This document shows positions 1 through 6,950 of a stretch of DNA of 37,972 bases, piece after piece. Made by a program: the position numbers and the translations under genes. Every line of letters starts with the position of its first letter. The stretch's first letter is position 1. A model generated the notes under the pieces. The model was given only the letters and a program-made list of their open reading frames with translations, ran no database searches and had not been told where the DNA came from. Origin of the DNA: Hoylesella enoeca JCM 12259 (GTDB taxonomy: Bacteria; Bacteroidota; Bacteroidia; Bacteroidales; Bacteroidaceae); the NCBI RefSeq assembly GCF_000613405.1, contig NZ_BAIX01000023.1, positions 1-37,972 of the forward strand, given 5' to 3'.

Positions 1-133
1 CCGCTTCGAGCGGGGCCAGCAACGGGTTGAGCTTCTCAACGTTGGCCGTTTTACACATCGCCAGCACATGGCCGGCGAACTGGAAGTGCTCCATGTGGTG
101 GAGCTGCGCTTTGTTGATGGTTTTTATTTCCAT
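1..133 (-). CDS. DUF6261-like protein, N-terminal part, cut by the left edge
   Basis: The frame opens with ATG at 133-131 and runs off the left edge after 44 codons, ending in LLAPLEA plus one base. The start MEIKTINKAQLHHMEH and the following helix resemble the DUF6261 family, which I know from Prevotella and Bacteroides genomes, often in several copies; its function is unknown. I see no signal peptide. The fragment matches in family and orientation the C-terminal fragment at the right edge, which begins at the next part of the same protein (AACVAEEDR). The two may be halves of one gene or two paralogs. Palindromic array 1 lies immediately upstream, and no TAnnTTTG promoter is evident between it and the start. 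The family call comes from recalled sequence pattern, not from a search. Confidence 0.7.
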   Translation of the reverse strand, partial: MEIKTINKAQLHHMEHFQFAGHVLAMCKTANVEKLNPLLAPLEA

Positions 134-202
134 AGTTTTTGGTTTTGGTTTTGAATGGATCGAAAAATAAATTTTTTTGTATTGCCGATGAAAGGTTGAG
201 AT

Positions 203-416
203 GAAAAATCGCGATTTTTTTGCTCCCTGCGCCGTTTTCTGCCGAAAATCGCGATTTTTTTGCTTCCTGCGCCGTTTTTTGCCAAAAATCGCGATTTTTG
301 AGTTGCCTGCGCCGTTTTCTGCCAAAAATCGCGATTTTTGAGTTCCCCGCGCCGTTTTTTGCCGAAAAATCGCGATTTTTGAGTTCCCTGCGCCGTTTTT
401 TGCTAAAAAATCGCGA
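203..416. repeat. Palindromic tandem array 1: six units, 40-41 bp period
   Basis: TCGCGA cores begin at 209, 249, 289, 329, 370 and 411, so the spacing is 40, 40, 40, 41, 41. Each core sits in a dyad close to AAAATCGCGATTTT. The rest of each unit is a module like CCCTGCGCCGTTTTTTGCC; units differ at only a few bases, and the last unit decays after its core. The array lies between the stop of the fimbrillin-type lipoprotein (459) and the start of the DUF6261-like gene (133), both minus strand, so it is downstream of one and in the upstream region of the other. Reading frames through it encode only repetitive arginine- and lysine-rich peptides. Confidence 0.9.
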
Positions 417-458
417 CGGATGAGCTGTTTTTCGCAATTTCCGCTTTCCCCAATCGGT

Positions 459-2063
459 TTATTCGAAGAACGGGCCTTCTCCTGTGGAGGATGACGTGCG
501 GAACGGCGCGGCCACGTAACCGAAGTTCCGGCGGCTGCGGTAGACCTTCACTTCGGTCGAAGAGAAGATCAAAACGGTCGATTCTTCCAGATCGAGCGGG
601 CAGGCACTCGACGACCAGTAGAAACCTGTGATGCCGAGATCGGAGAAGCCAACCGAGAGATACCCTTCCTTATAGTAGCCCGTAGGCGGCAGGAAGAAGT
701 AGCCGGTTTGCTCGGCTACGGTGAGCGGCGTGTGGCTTGGGTGGGTGGTGACTGATCTGAATGTGGAACGCATGTCGGTGGAGTTGTTGGCACAGACATT
801 CGAATTGAAGCCGGGGATGTTGGTTCTCTTCTTGAACCACATGCCGCCCTTGTGCAGTTTGCCCATTGTGGCCCATAGCTCGTTGGCGTCCCAATGCGGA
901 TCGCCCTTTTCCTGATACCACGACATCTCGTTGGCGTTGGGCACGTGGTTGGTATAGGCCGGGTTGAAGAGCGGGGTGCTGCCCTCGCCTACTCCGGCAA
1001 AGAATTTGGTGGTGTTGGCATAGCGGTTGGCATCGCCGGGTTGGGGGGAATAGTTGGGGCAACCGCCATTGTCGGTAGGTTGGAGTTGGTTGTTGTGGTT
1101 GGGATGGTTCCACTCGTAGCCGTACCAGTAGTTCTCCTTGGCGTCCCACATGTAGTAGTTGTTGCCTGAGGCGCCTGAGCGGGAGTCGAAGCCGCCACCG
1201 CTGCTGCTTGTGGGCATGTTGTAGTATGTGTTGGGGGCATAGGTGAACGCAGGGTAGCTCTTGGTGACGGTGCCCTCTATGCCGGTGCTATAGTCTTTCA
1301 GCCAAAAGCGCACCTTGAGGGTGTGCATGCCGGGGCGGATGATCATGTAGGATCTGTTGTTGGAACTCAGCGCGAACCCTTTTTCGGTGGGGCTGCTGGG
1401 CGCGCCCTTGGTGGTGAGTATGATTTGCTTGGCGCCGATGCTTTCGGCCAGTCCGCCGGTGGTGAGGGTGTATTTTCCGGTAATGTTGTCGGTGGCGGTC
1501 ACCTCGATGCGGGTGAGATGGCATTTCTTGAAGGCGGCGTTGCCGGCGGTGAGGTTGAACACGAGGATGGTGGGCTCATGTTTGATCGTGAAGTTGAAAT
1601 TGACGCCGCTCTTGACGGCTGTTCCGATGCCGCAGTCGCCCGAGGTGCCGAAGTGTTTCGTGTCGTCGGGTTCGGTTTGCGTCTGCGCGGCGGCGATGGT
1701 CACTTTATTGTTGGTTTTTCCCTTGCCGGGGTAGTACACGGTGTAGGTGTTGCCTGTGAACTTGCCGGGCACCTTGAACTCGAACGAGGCCGTCTTGGCC
1801 GTCGGGGCATTGCTACTCTTCTGCCACGTGCCGTCGTCGTCCTGCACGTAGATATAGTCGCCTGCCTCCCAGAAGAAGGCGCCGTTGGCGTAGTTCATCG
1901 AGGTGCGCGTGTCGGTCGGCTTTTCGGCGATAAAAGTGGTCAGCCCGTCGTCGTTGGTGTCTGCGTTGCCGCCCGGGTTGTGTTGCGCCATGTCGTTGTC
2001 GGCGCACGAGGCCAAGCCCAGCAGTGCGCCCAGCGCGAGGGTATAAAATATGTTTGTCTTCAT
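459..2063 (-). CDS. Fimbrillin-family surface lipoprotein with C-terminal FISUMP-like domain
   Basis: The protein is 534 aa from the ATG at 2063. An in-frame ATG at 2084 would add MNKIDRF; I prefer the later start because it puts a classic lipoprotein signal (MKTNIFYTLALGALLGLASC) at the N-terminus with Cys20 as the lipidated residue. After an Asp/Asn-rich linker, the N-terminal half (for example FIAEKPTDTRTSMNYANGAF, then WEAGDYIYV) has the look of Bacteroidales fimbrillin-type proteins. The last 200 residues, with GYFFLPPTGYY, GFYWSSSA and FGYVAAPF, resemble the Fibrobacter succinogenes major paralogous (FISUMP) domain. It is probably anchored in the outer membrane and exposed at the surface, as a fimbrial tip or accessory subunit or an adhesin. 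It is transcribed with the small gene 49 bp upstream. The ligand cannot be told from sequence. Confidence 0.75.
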   Translation of the reverse strand: MKTNIFYTLALGALLGLASCADNDMAQHNPGGNADTNDDGLTTFIAEKPTDTRTSMNYANGAFFWEAGDYIYVQDDDGTWQKSSNAPTAKTASFEFKVPGKFTGNTYTVYYPGKGKTNNKVTIAAAQTQTEPDDTKHFGTSGDCGIGTAVKSGVNFNFTIKHEPTILVFNLTAGNAAFKKCHLTRIEVTATDNITGKYTLTTGGLAESIGAKQIILTTKGAPSSPTEKGFALSSNNRSYMIIRPGMHTLKVRFWLKDYSTGIEGTVTKSYPAFTYAPNTYYNMPTSSSGGGFDSRSGASGNNYYMWDAKENYWYGYEWNHPNHNNQLQPTDNGGCPNYSPQPGDANRYANTTKFFAGVGEGSTPLFNPAYTNHVPNANEMSWYQEKGDPHWDANELWATMGKLHKGGMWFKKRTNIPGFNSNVCANNSTDMRSTFRSVTTHPSHTPLTVAEQTGYFFLPPTGYYKEGYLSVGFSDLGITGFYWSSSACPLDLEESTVLIFSSTEVKVYRSRRNFGYVAAPFRTSSSTGEGPFFE

Positions 2064-2112
2064 AAATCTGTCAATTTTGTTCATTCATTCGTTTCGTTCT
2101 TGTTTGTTCTTC

Positions 2113-2331
2113 CTACAGCGGCTGGCTTTGGGGTATGTCGTCTATTTCGTCTTCGTCGAAGTCGTCGAAAAAGTTCTGCTTGGCACTGCTGGGCATGGGG
2201 CCAGTGCCGGGCTGGCCGGGCTGGTGCTGGCTGGGGAACGAAGTGTCCATTAATTCACTGTGAGGCTCCAAACGGATCGTCTCAACTGCGGGCTTCGCGT
2301 AAGCCCATCTCTCTATTTGATTATGTTTCAT
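2113..2331 (-). CDS. Small hypothetical protein preceding the lipoprotein gene
   Basis: This is a 72-aa protein beginning MKHNQIERWAYAKPAVETIR from the ATG at 2331. It has no signal peptide, a central MDTSFPSQ stretch, a Pro/Gly/Gln-rich middle and an acidic C-terminus (FFDDFDEDEIDD). Short proteins of the type Met-Lys, then Y/A-K-P, then a hydrophobic-alternating strand, are common directly upstream of fimbrillin and other surface lipoprotein genes in Prevotella; I know of no assigned function. The frame stays open upstream of the ATG back to 2523, inside the GT microsatellite, so a longer product becomes possible if the repeat changes length. It lies 49 bp ahead of the lipoprotein start and probably shares its transcript. 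Confidence 0.6.
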   Translation of the reverse strand: MKHNQIERWAYAKPAVETIRLEPHSELMDTSFPSQHQPGQPGTGPMPSSAKQNFFDDFDEDEIDDIPQSQPL

Positions 2332-2434
2332 AATCGCTATGTTTTGAGTGAATAATTCGTGAAAAATTCTCCCTTGCAGGGTTGGCAAAAGGGCATAAAA
2401 AGAAGAGCAGAGGGAACTCTCGTGAGCCCTTTGT

Positions 2435-2629
<195 letters not shown>

Positions 2630-2650
2630 CTCTAATTGTCAATTGCGCGG

Positions 2651-2681
2651 CAAAGGTAGATAAATAATTTTAACCGTGCAA
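2651..2681 (-). promoter_or_regulatory. Promoter of the small protein / lipoprotein operon
   Basis: Read on the minus strand, TACCTTTG (2658-2651) matches the Bacteroidetes -7 element TAnnTTTG, with TTG (2681-2679) 20 bp upstream as the -33 element. The start would fall near 2644, giving a leader of about 310 nt. The element lies between the end of the DciA-like gene (2700) and the microsatellite. Confidence 0.6.
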
Positions 2682-2699
2682 GCATTTTCAATAAAATGT

Positions 2700-2990
2700 T
2701 TAATAGAAACGAATGTCGGTGATGACTTGGCTCCCTACTTCGGCATTAAGACGGCATATCAATTGGCTACGCATCATTGAGAGATCCTGTCGCAGGGCGG
2801 GATTGAGGAGTTTGACAAAGAGTGTTTGGTTTTTGATGAATGTCTCGGAGGTGTAGAGTGCCACGGTTGGGCCCACCACCTTGCTCCATGATTCCACCAA
2901 GCGCTTTTGGTTGAGGGGCGTTTCGAATCCTCCTTCTCGTAACAGCCGTTGCAGGATTTGGCTTAGCGGCAGCACGTCTCGCTTAAACAT
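2700..2990 (-). CDS. DUF721 / DciA-like protein
   Basis: This 96-aa protein starts at the ATG at 2990 (MFKRDVLPLSQILQRLLREG). The pattern of an N-terminal helix, the W-S-K-V-V-G-P motif at about residues 35-41 and the strand LFVKLLNPALRQDL fits the DUF721 (DciA-like) family, whose bacterial members bind or help load the replicative helicase. Longer upstream extensions of this frame overlap recF and have no family resemblance. The start overlaps the end of recF by 8 bp, so translation is probably coupled. A DUF721 gene next to recF is a recurring arrangement and supports the call. Whether this protein acts in helicase loading is inferred from the family. Confidence 0.8.
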   Translation of the reverse strand: MFKRDVLPLSQILQRLLREGGFETPLNQKRLVESWSKVVGPTVALYTSETFIKNQTLFVKLLNPALRQDLSMMRSQLICRLNAEVGSQVITDIRFY

Positions 2991-4101
2991 CTGTGTCTCC
3001 TTTCTTCTCGGTGATTTCGCCGTTGACCACATGAAAGAGCTTGTAATCGAATGCGCTGTTGCGAAGAATGCGGTCGAGATGATCGCGGTTGGTGTCAGTG
3101 ATGAAGATTTGTCCGAAGTCTTCGCCCGCGACCAAACGCACGATTTGCTCCACACGGTGTGCATCGAGTTTGTCGAAGATGTCGTCCAAAAGTAGTAGGG
3201 GAGTGGTTTGGGAAGCCGTGCGCCGCAGAAAGTCGAATTGTGCAAGTTTCAAGGCCAGCACATAAGTCTTATTCTGTCCTTGGCTTCCCTCGCGTTTCAT
3301 CTGATAATCGTCGAGCAGCATCTCCAAATCATCCCGATGAATGCCGTGCAGGGAATAACCCACGGCGCGGTCTTTGGGTCGATCGCGTTGAATGACTTCC
3401 AACAACGGACCGCGTTGGCAGTGCGATATATAACGGAGGGTGACGGTTTCTTTCCCGCCCGAGAGTCGGTTGTGAATATCCTGGAAGACGGGAATCAGTT
3501 GCTCCACAAAGGCAGCACGCTTCTCAAACACGATTTCGCCTTGTTGTGCCATTTGCTGTTCCCAAATCTCCATTAACGCAGGATCGGACTCTTGTTCTGT
3601 CTTTAACAAGGCATTGCGCTGTTGCAATGCTTTGTTATAGAGCATCAGCGCCTCAATATACGTGTGATCGTACTGCGCAATGACAATATCCATCAGATGC
3701 CTGCGCTCTTCGCTTCCGCCTTCGATCAATGTCGAGTCGGCCGGCGAAACAAGGATTAGGGGGATCAAACCGATGTGCTGAGACAGTCGTTTATATTCTT
3801 TCTTATTACGCTTGAAATGCTTCTTCACGCCTCGCTTCATGCCGCAATAGATATTCTCTTCGTCTCCGTCTTCGGTCTGATAGTGGCCTTCGAGCACGAA
3901 GAAGTCGGCCTCATGGGTAATCAGTTGCGAATCGATGGGATTAGAAGCACTACGACAGAACGAAAGGTAATACACGGCATCGAGGAAATTAGTCTTGCCT
4001 TCGCCGTTATGGCCAATCAGGCAATTCATCTTCGGCGACAACTCCAAGTTTGCCGCTCGTATATTCTTATAATTTAGAATGGAGATGTTCTGTAAAATCA
4101 T
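2983..4101 (-). CDS. recF: DNA replication/repair protein RecF
   Basis: RecF, 372 aa, is an SMC-like ATPase that binds gapped DNA and works with RecO and RecR to load RecA. The sequence shows the Walker A motif GHNGEGKT (30-37) after the RecF-type start MILQNISILNYKNIR, the ABC signature SQGQNK (273-278), and Walker B LLLLDD (302-307). The length is normal for the family. It is the first gene of a two-gene unit with the DciA-like gene, overlapping it by 8 bp. A TAACTTTG promoter element lies 26 bp upstream of the start. It diverges from the TPR-ribH operon. Confidence 0.95.
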   Translation of the reverse strand: MILQNISILNYKNIRAANLELSPKMNCLIGHNGEGKTNFLDAVYYLSFCRSASNPIDSQLITHEADFFVLEGHYQTEDGDEENIYCGMKRGVKKHFKRNKKEYKRLSQHIGLIPLILVSPADSTLIEGGSEERRHLMDIVIAQYDHTYIEALMLYNKALQQRNALLKTEQESDPALMEIWEQQMAQQGEIVFEKRAAFVEQLIPVFQDIHNRLSGGKETVTLRYISHCQRGPLLEVIQRDRPKDRAVGYSLHGIHRDDLEMLLDDYQMKREGSQGQNKTYVLALKLAQFDFLRRTASQTTPLLLLDDIFDKLDAHRVEQIVRLVAGEDFGQIFITDTNRDHLDRILRNSAFDYKLFHVVNGEITEKKGDTDV

Positions 4102-4127
4102 TTGCTGCGTATCGGTCTTCGAAGTTG

Positions 4128-4135
4128 CAAAGTTA
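4128..4135 (-). promoter_or_regulatory. Candidate recF promoter (-7 element)
   Basis: TAACTTTG on the minus strand (4135-4128) matches TAnnTTTG, 26 bp ahead of the recF ATG. The upstream region is T-rich, with TTTTTC in place of a clean -33 TTTG. Confidence 0.45.
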
Positions 4136-4199
4136 TGTGTTTCAGGAGTGAAAAACGAAAAAAGTAAAGAATATATTTCAGAATATGAGAGAAAATCAG

Positions 4200-4207
4200 T
4201 AATTTTG
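4200..4207 (+). promoter_or_regulatory. Candidate promoter of the TPR-ribH operon (-7 element)
   Basis: TAATTTTG matches the Bacteroidetes -7 element and is 42 bp upstream of the ATG at 4250. The -33 position holds TTTC, a weak match. The intergenic region carries back-to-back promoters for recF and this operon. Confidence 0.5.
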
Positions 4208-4249
4208 CCACGCTTCTAAAATAAGGATAAATAAAAACCAAGTAAGATA

Positions 4250-4948
4250 ATGGCAAACAAACACGTTCAAGGAGCTGCTAACGAGGCTCTACCGAAATCA
4301 GAGGCTTTTCTGACCCAATACAGAAAACCGATTTTCATCACGGCAGCCGCAATCATTATTGTGATTGCGGGTTTCTTCGCTTATAAGTCACTATTCGCCG
4401 GACCACGCGAAGAAAAGGCAAGCACAGCATTGGCGAAAGGGCAGGAGTATTTCAATAACGAAAAGTTCGACAAAGCGCTCAATGGCGACGGACAAGGTTA
4501 TGCCGGCTTCAATGCAATTATTTCTGATTACGGTGGCACGGATGCTGCCAATTTGGCTCGCCTGTATGCCGGTCTCAGTTATGCGAATCTTGGCAAATGG
4601 GCCGAGGCACAGCAGTCACTGGATGCTTATTCTCCTTCGAGCGACGCAATGGTGAGTCCGGCAGCCATGGCAGCACTCGGTAATGCGTATGCGCATCTTA
4701 ACCAATTAGACAAAGCGGTGAGCAGTTTGAAGAAAGCAGCCGATATGGCCGACTCAAAAGCACTCGACGGTGCTAATTACAGCCTGTCTCCCATCTTCCT
4801 GTTGCAGGCCGGTGAAATCTTGGAAAGCCAGAACAAGAAAGACGAAGCATTGTCTGTCTATCAGGATATCAAGAAGAAATATGTCAATTCTCCCCTCGTT
4901 CAGAATCAGGAAATAGACAAATACATCGAACGCGCCTCAGTTAAATAA
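4250..4948 (+). CDS. Inner-membrane tetratricopeptide repeat protein
   Basis: This 232-aa protein has an N-terminal cytoplasmic stretch, one membrane helix (about residues 28-46, [18 protein letters not shown]) and a C-terminal TPR region (about 60-225), with clear helices at [20 protein letters not shown] and [13 protein letters not shown]. The architecture of short tail, single helix and TPRs resembles YfgM-type proteins that associate with the Sec translocon or periplasmic chaperones, but that role is inferred from shape only. Its stop overlaps the ribH start (TAATG), so the two are translationally coupled. It is the first gene of a four-gene operon. Confidence 0.8.
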   Translation: MANKHVQGAANEALPKSEAFLTQYRKPIFITAAAIIIVIAGFFAYKSLFAGPREEKASTALAKGQEYFNNEKFDKALNGDGQGYAGFNAIISDYGGTDAANLARLYAGLSYANLGKWAEAQQSLDAYSPSSDAMVSPAAMAALGNAYAHLNQLDKAVSSLKKAADMADSKALDGANYSLSPIFLLQAGEILESQNKKDEALSVYQDIKKKYVNSPLVQNQEIDKYIERASVK

Positions 4949-5424
4949 TGGCCACGTCACTACACAATTTGTCGGATTACGACACCAATCAAGTTCCCGA
5001 TGCCAGTAATATGTGCATCGGGATCGTGGTTTCCGAGTGGAACCCGGAAATCACCGGAGCCTTGCTTTCAGGCGCTGTCAGCACGTTAGAGAGGCATGGC
5101 GCTTTATCCGAGAACATCCATGTGAAGCGAGTTCCCGGAAGTTTCGAACTCATTTACGGTGCCCATCAGATGTGTCTCAACGGCGGTTACGATGCCGTGA
5201 TCATCTTGGGCTGTGTCATCCGAGGCGAAACACCGCACTTCGATTACATCTGTCAGGGTGTGACCTATGGCATTGCCCGACTCAACTCCACTGGCGAAAT
5301 ACCCGTTATCTATGGGCTTCTCACCACGAATGATTTGCAGCAAGCCAAAGACAGATGTGGCGGTCGACTCGGAAACAAAGGCGACGAGTGCGCCATTGAT
5401 GCCATCAAGATGGCTAAGTTTTGA
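4948..5424 (+). CDS. ribH: 6,7-dimethyl-8-ribityllumazine synthase
   Basis: RibH, 158 aa, condenses 5-amino-6-ribitylamino-uracil with 3,4-dihydroxy-2-butanone 4-phosphate, the penultimate step of riboflavin synthesis. Diagnostic segments are [10 protein letters not shown] (substrate-binding loop), [11 protein letters not shown], the [17 protein letters not shown] block with the catalytic His, and a C-terminal [12 protein letters not shown]. The length is normal. The start overlaps the TPR gene stop and the stop overlaps the exonuclease start (TGATG). No FMN riboswitch is visible upstream, and no other rib gene is in the window, so riboflavin genes are dispersed here. Confidence 0.95.
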   Translation: MATSLHNLSDYDTNQVPDASNMCIGIVVSEWNPEITGALLSGAVSTLERHGALSENIHVKRVPGSFELIYGAHQMCLNGGYDAVIILGCVIRGETPHFDYICQGVTYGIARLNSTGEIPVIYGLLTTNDLQQAKDRCGGRLGNKGDECAIDAIKMAKF

Positions 5425-5921
5425 TGAAAGACTTTGCGGCTATCGATTTTGAAACGGCCAACGGTTATCGTACCAGTGTATGTAGCGTGGGCGTGGTGAT
5501 TGTGGAAGATGGCAAGATTGTCGATACCTATTACCACTTGATCCGGCCCATACCGAATTTCTACACCCAATGGACCACCCAGATTCATGGACTCACCCGG
5601 CAGGATACCGACCGGCAGCCGCTCTTTCCCGAAGTATGGGCAGAGATTGCCCCGCGAATCAAATATCTCCCCTTGGTCGCACACAACAAAGCTTTTGATG
5701 AGAATTGTCTCAAAGCCGTGTTTCAGGCTTATGAAATGACCTATTCCGATTATCCCTTCTTGTGCACGCTGATGGGTGCACGCCGAAGATTCCGTCGAGG
5801 CGAATTGCCCAATTATCAGTTGCAGACCGTTGCCCTGCGATGCGGCTTCGATTTAAAAGCTCATCACCACGCACTGGCCGACGCCGAGGCCTGTGCTCAT
5901 ATTGCGCTTCGCATCTTATGA
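5424..5921 (+). CDS. DEDDh 3'-5' exonuclease, DNA polymerase III epsilon-like
   Basis: This 165-aa protein starts at the ATG overlapping the ribH stop; a TTG one codon earlier is unnecessary. The exonuclease fold is marked by AIDFETA (first Asp-Glu pair, about residues 6-12), IHGLT, LVAHNKAFDENCL (third acidic site) and the final HHHALADAEACAHIA with the catalytic His and Asp of the DEDDh class. It has no polymerase or BRCT domain. Small stand-alone proteins of this kind may proofread or process DNA or RNA ends; the substrate cannot be told. It is co-transcribed with ribH. Confidence 0.9.
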   Translation: MKDFAAIDFETANGYRTSVCSVGVVIVEDGKIVDTYYHLIRPIPNFYTQWTTQIHGLTRQDTDRQPLFPEVWAEIAPRIKYLPLVAHNKAFDENCLKAVFQAYEMTYSDYPFLCTLMGARRRFRRGELPNYQLQTVALRCGFDLKAHHHALADAEACAHIALRIL

Positions 5922-5989
5922 AAACTAATCGCTAATTTGCACAGCTCTTGTGGCAGAGCCATACTGAAAAACTCATAAACGCACAGATA

Positions 5990-6373
5990 ATGAAACTGAA
6001 AGAATTATTACAGGCTTATGATTTCGACGAACTGATGCCAGTCATTGCCGATATGTTTCCGGGAACGGGCAAATACCGTCATCCGCTCAAAGTGGCTTAC
6101 AATCTGCTGATGGACACGTCTGTGGCGCCGTCTAAGAAAAAGATACGCTATCGGATGATCCACCATGACAAATCTTCTTATTCCACAGTAGGGGCTGAAG
6201 ACCGCGATTTTGAAGGCACCTGGTCGCTTTGTCTCGGCAAAGATGTTGTCAGAGAGTCTGGAGTCGACCTGTCGGATATAGAATTAGCCGCCAATTGTTT
6301 GGTCAATCTCTGCTTGATCAGTCAATACCCCCAAGCCTTTGAAGAGGCCCATGCCCTGCTGATCAAATCATAA
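5990..6373 (+). CDS. Conserved small protein, possibly DUF6557
   Basis: This 127-aa soluble protein starts at the ATG at 5990 (MKLKELLQAYDFDELMPVIA). A longer TTG start at 5948 is less likely because the family-like N-terminus begins at this Met. It has no signal peptide or membrane helix and is mostly helical, with a central basic strand (SKKKIRYRMIHH). It resembles short Bacteroidales proteins that I recall as DUF6557; that name is uncertain and the function unknown. It follows the exonuclease by 68 bp and is probably the last gene of the ribH operon. Palindromic array 2 begins about 55 bp after its stop. Confidence 0.65.
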   Translation: MKLKELLQAYDFDELMPVIADMFPGTGKYRHPLKVAYNLLMDTSVAPSKKKIRYRMIHHDKSSYSTVGAEDRDFEGTWSLCLGKDVVRESGVDLSDIELAANCLVNLCLISQYPQAFEEAHALLIKS

Positions 6374-6429
6374 CAAGTGCGATCACGCTTAATAAATCGG
6401 CCGAACCTTGCGTTTTACCGGTGTGCGTT

Positions 6430-6724
6430 TTTGGTCGAAAATCCAATTTTTTATCAAAACTTGGGTACGGTTTTGCTTCCCAGATTTATTTTTGATCGAA
6501 AACGTAGTGCGTTTTTGCTTCCCAGACTCATTTTTGATCAAAACTTGGGTACGGTTTTGCCTCCCAGACTCATTTTTGATCGAAAACGTAGTGCATTTTT
6601 GCTTCCCAGACTCATTTTTGATCAAAACTTGGGTACGGTTTTGCCTCCCAGACTCATTTTTGATCAAAACTTGGGTACGGTTTTGCCTCCCAGATTTATT
6701 TTCGATCAAAAACGTAGTGCGATT
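6430..6724. repeat. Palindromic tandem array 2: seven units, exact 42-bp period
   Basis: A TATC core at 6452 is followed by GATC cores at 6494, 6536, 6578, 6620, 6662 and 6704, always 42 bp apart. A partial unit (GGTC at 6433) precedes them. Two unit types occur. Type A has the dyad TTTTGATCAAAA followed by CTTGGGTACGGTTTTGCCTC. Type B has TTTTGATCGAAAA followed by CGTAGTGCGTTTTTGCTTC. From 6452 the order is A B A B A A B, and both types end in CCCAGACTCA or CCCAGATTTA. Because 42 is a multiple of three, frames stay open on both strands and give 14-residue repeat peptides, which I do not regard as genes. The array lies between the end of one plus-strand operon and the ftsK promoter. Confidence 0.9.
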
Positions 6725-6756
6725 TAGGGAGCATGGCTCTTTTGTTCAGACCCCAA

Positions 6757-6773
6757 CCCCCTAACTTAGGGGG
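6757..6773. repeat. CCCCCTAA/TTAGGGGG palindrome
   Basis: This is an 8-bp perfect inverted repeat with one central base (CCCCCTAACTTAGGGGG). Flanking ACCCC (6750-6754) and GGGGT (6785-6789) extend it imperfectly. A closely related copy, CCCTAAGTTAGGGG, lies at 37045-37058. It could be a terminator-like hairpin or the remnant of a dispersed palindromic element. Confidence 0.6.
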
Positions 6774-6888
6774 CGAAGGAGTCAGGGGTATAATTGTCTT
6801 TTGGAATGGCCAAATATCGTGAAAAGAAATATGAAGTTTGTTTCTCGAAATGCTTACTGCGGAAAAGCATTAAAAATGATGAGTTTAT

Positions 6889-6919
6889 TTTGTGTTAAGC
6901 GTGATTTGCAGTACTTTTG
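6889..6919 (+). promoter_or_regulatory. ftsK promoter
   Basis: TTTG (6889-6892) and TACTTTTG (6912-6919) are separated by 19 bp, a full match to the Bacteroidetes consensus. The ATG of ftsK follows 31 bp later. Confidence 0.75.
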
Positions 6920-6950
6920 CACTTGAATTTTCATCATTAAGTAAAGAGCC

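Noticed and set aside
203..416. CRISPR array
   Set aside because: The whole 40-bp unit is conserved, with no unique spacers between repeats, and no cas gene is present. The same holds for the arrays at 6430-6724 and 30135-30480.
1323..2333. 336-aa plus-strand frame opposite the lipoprotein gene
   Set aside because: It is the antisense shadow of a well-supported lipoprotein gene; its Gly/Val/Ala-rich composition is what the opposite strand of such a gene gives.
4080..4260. FMN riboswitch ahead of the ribH operon
   Set aside because: The leader between the TAATTTTG element and the ATG is about 40 nt, too short for the FMN aptamer, and no conserved RFN-like blocks are seen.
6377..6764. Repeat proteins encoded on both strands through array 2
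   Set aside because: The frames stay open only because the 42-bp unit is a multiple of three. The peptides have no start signal, no domain and appear equally on both strands.
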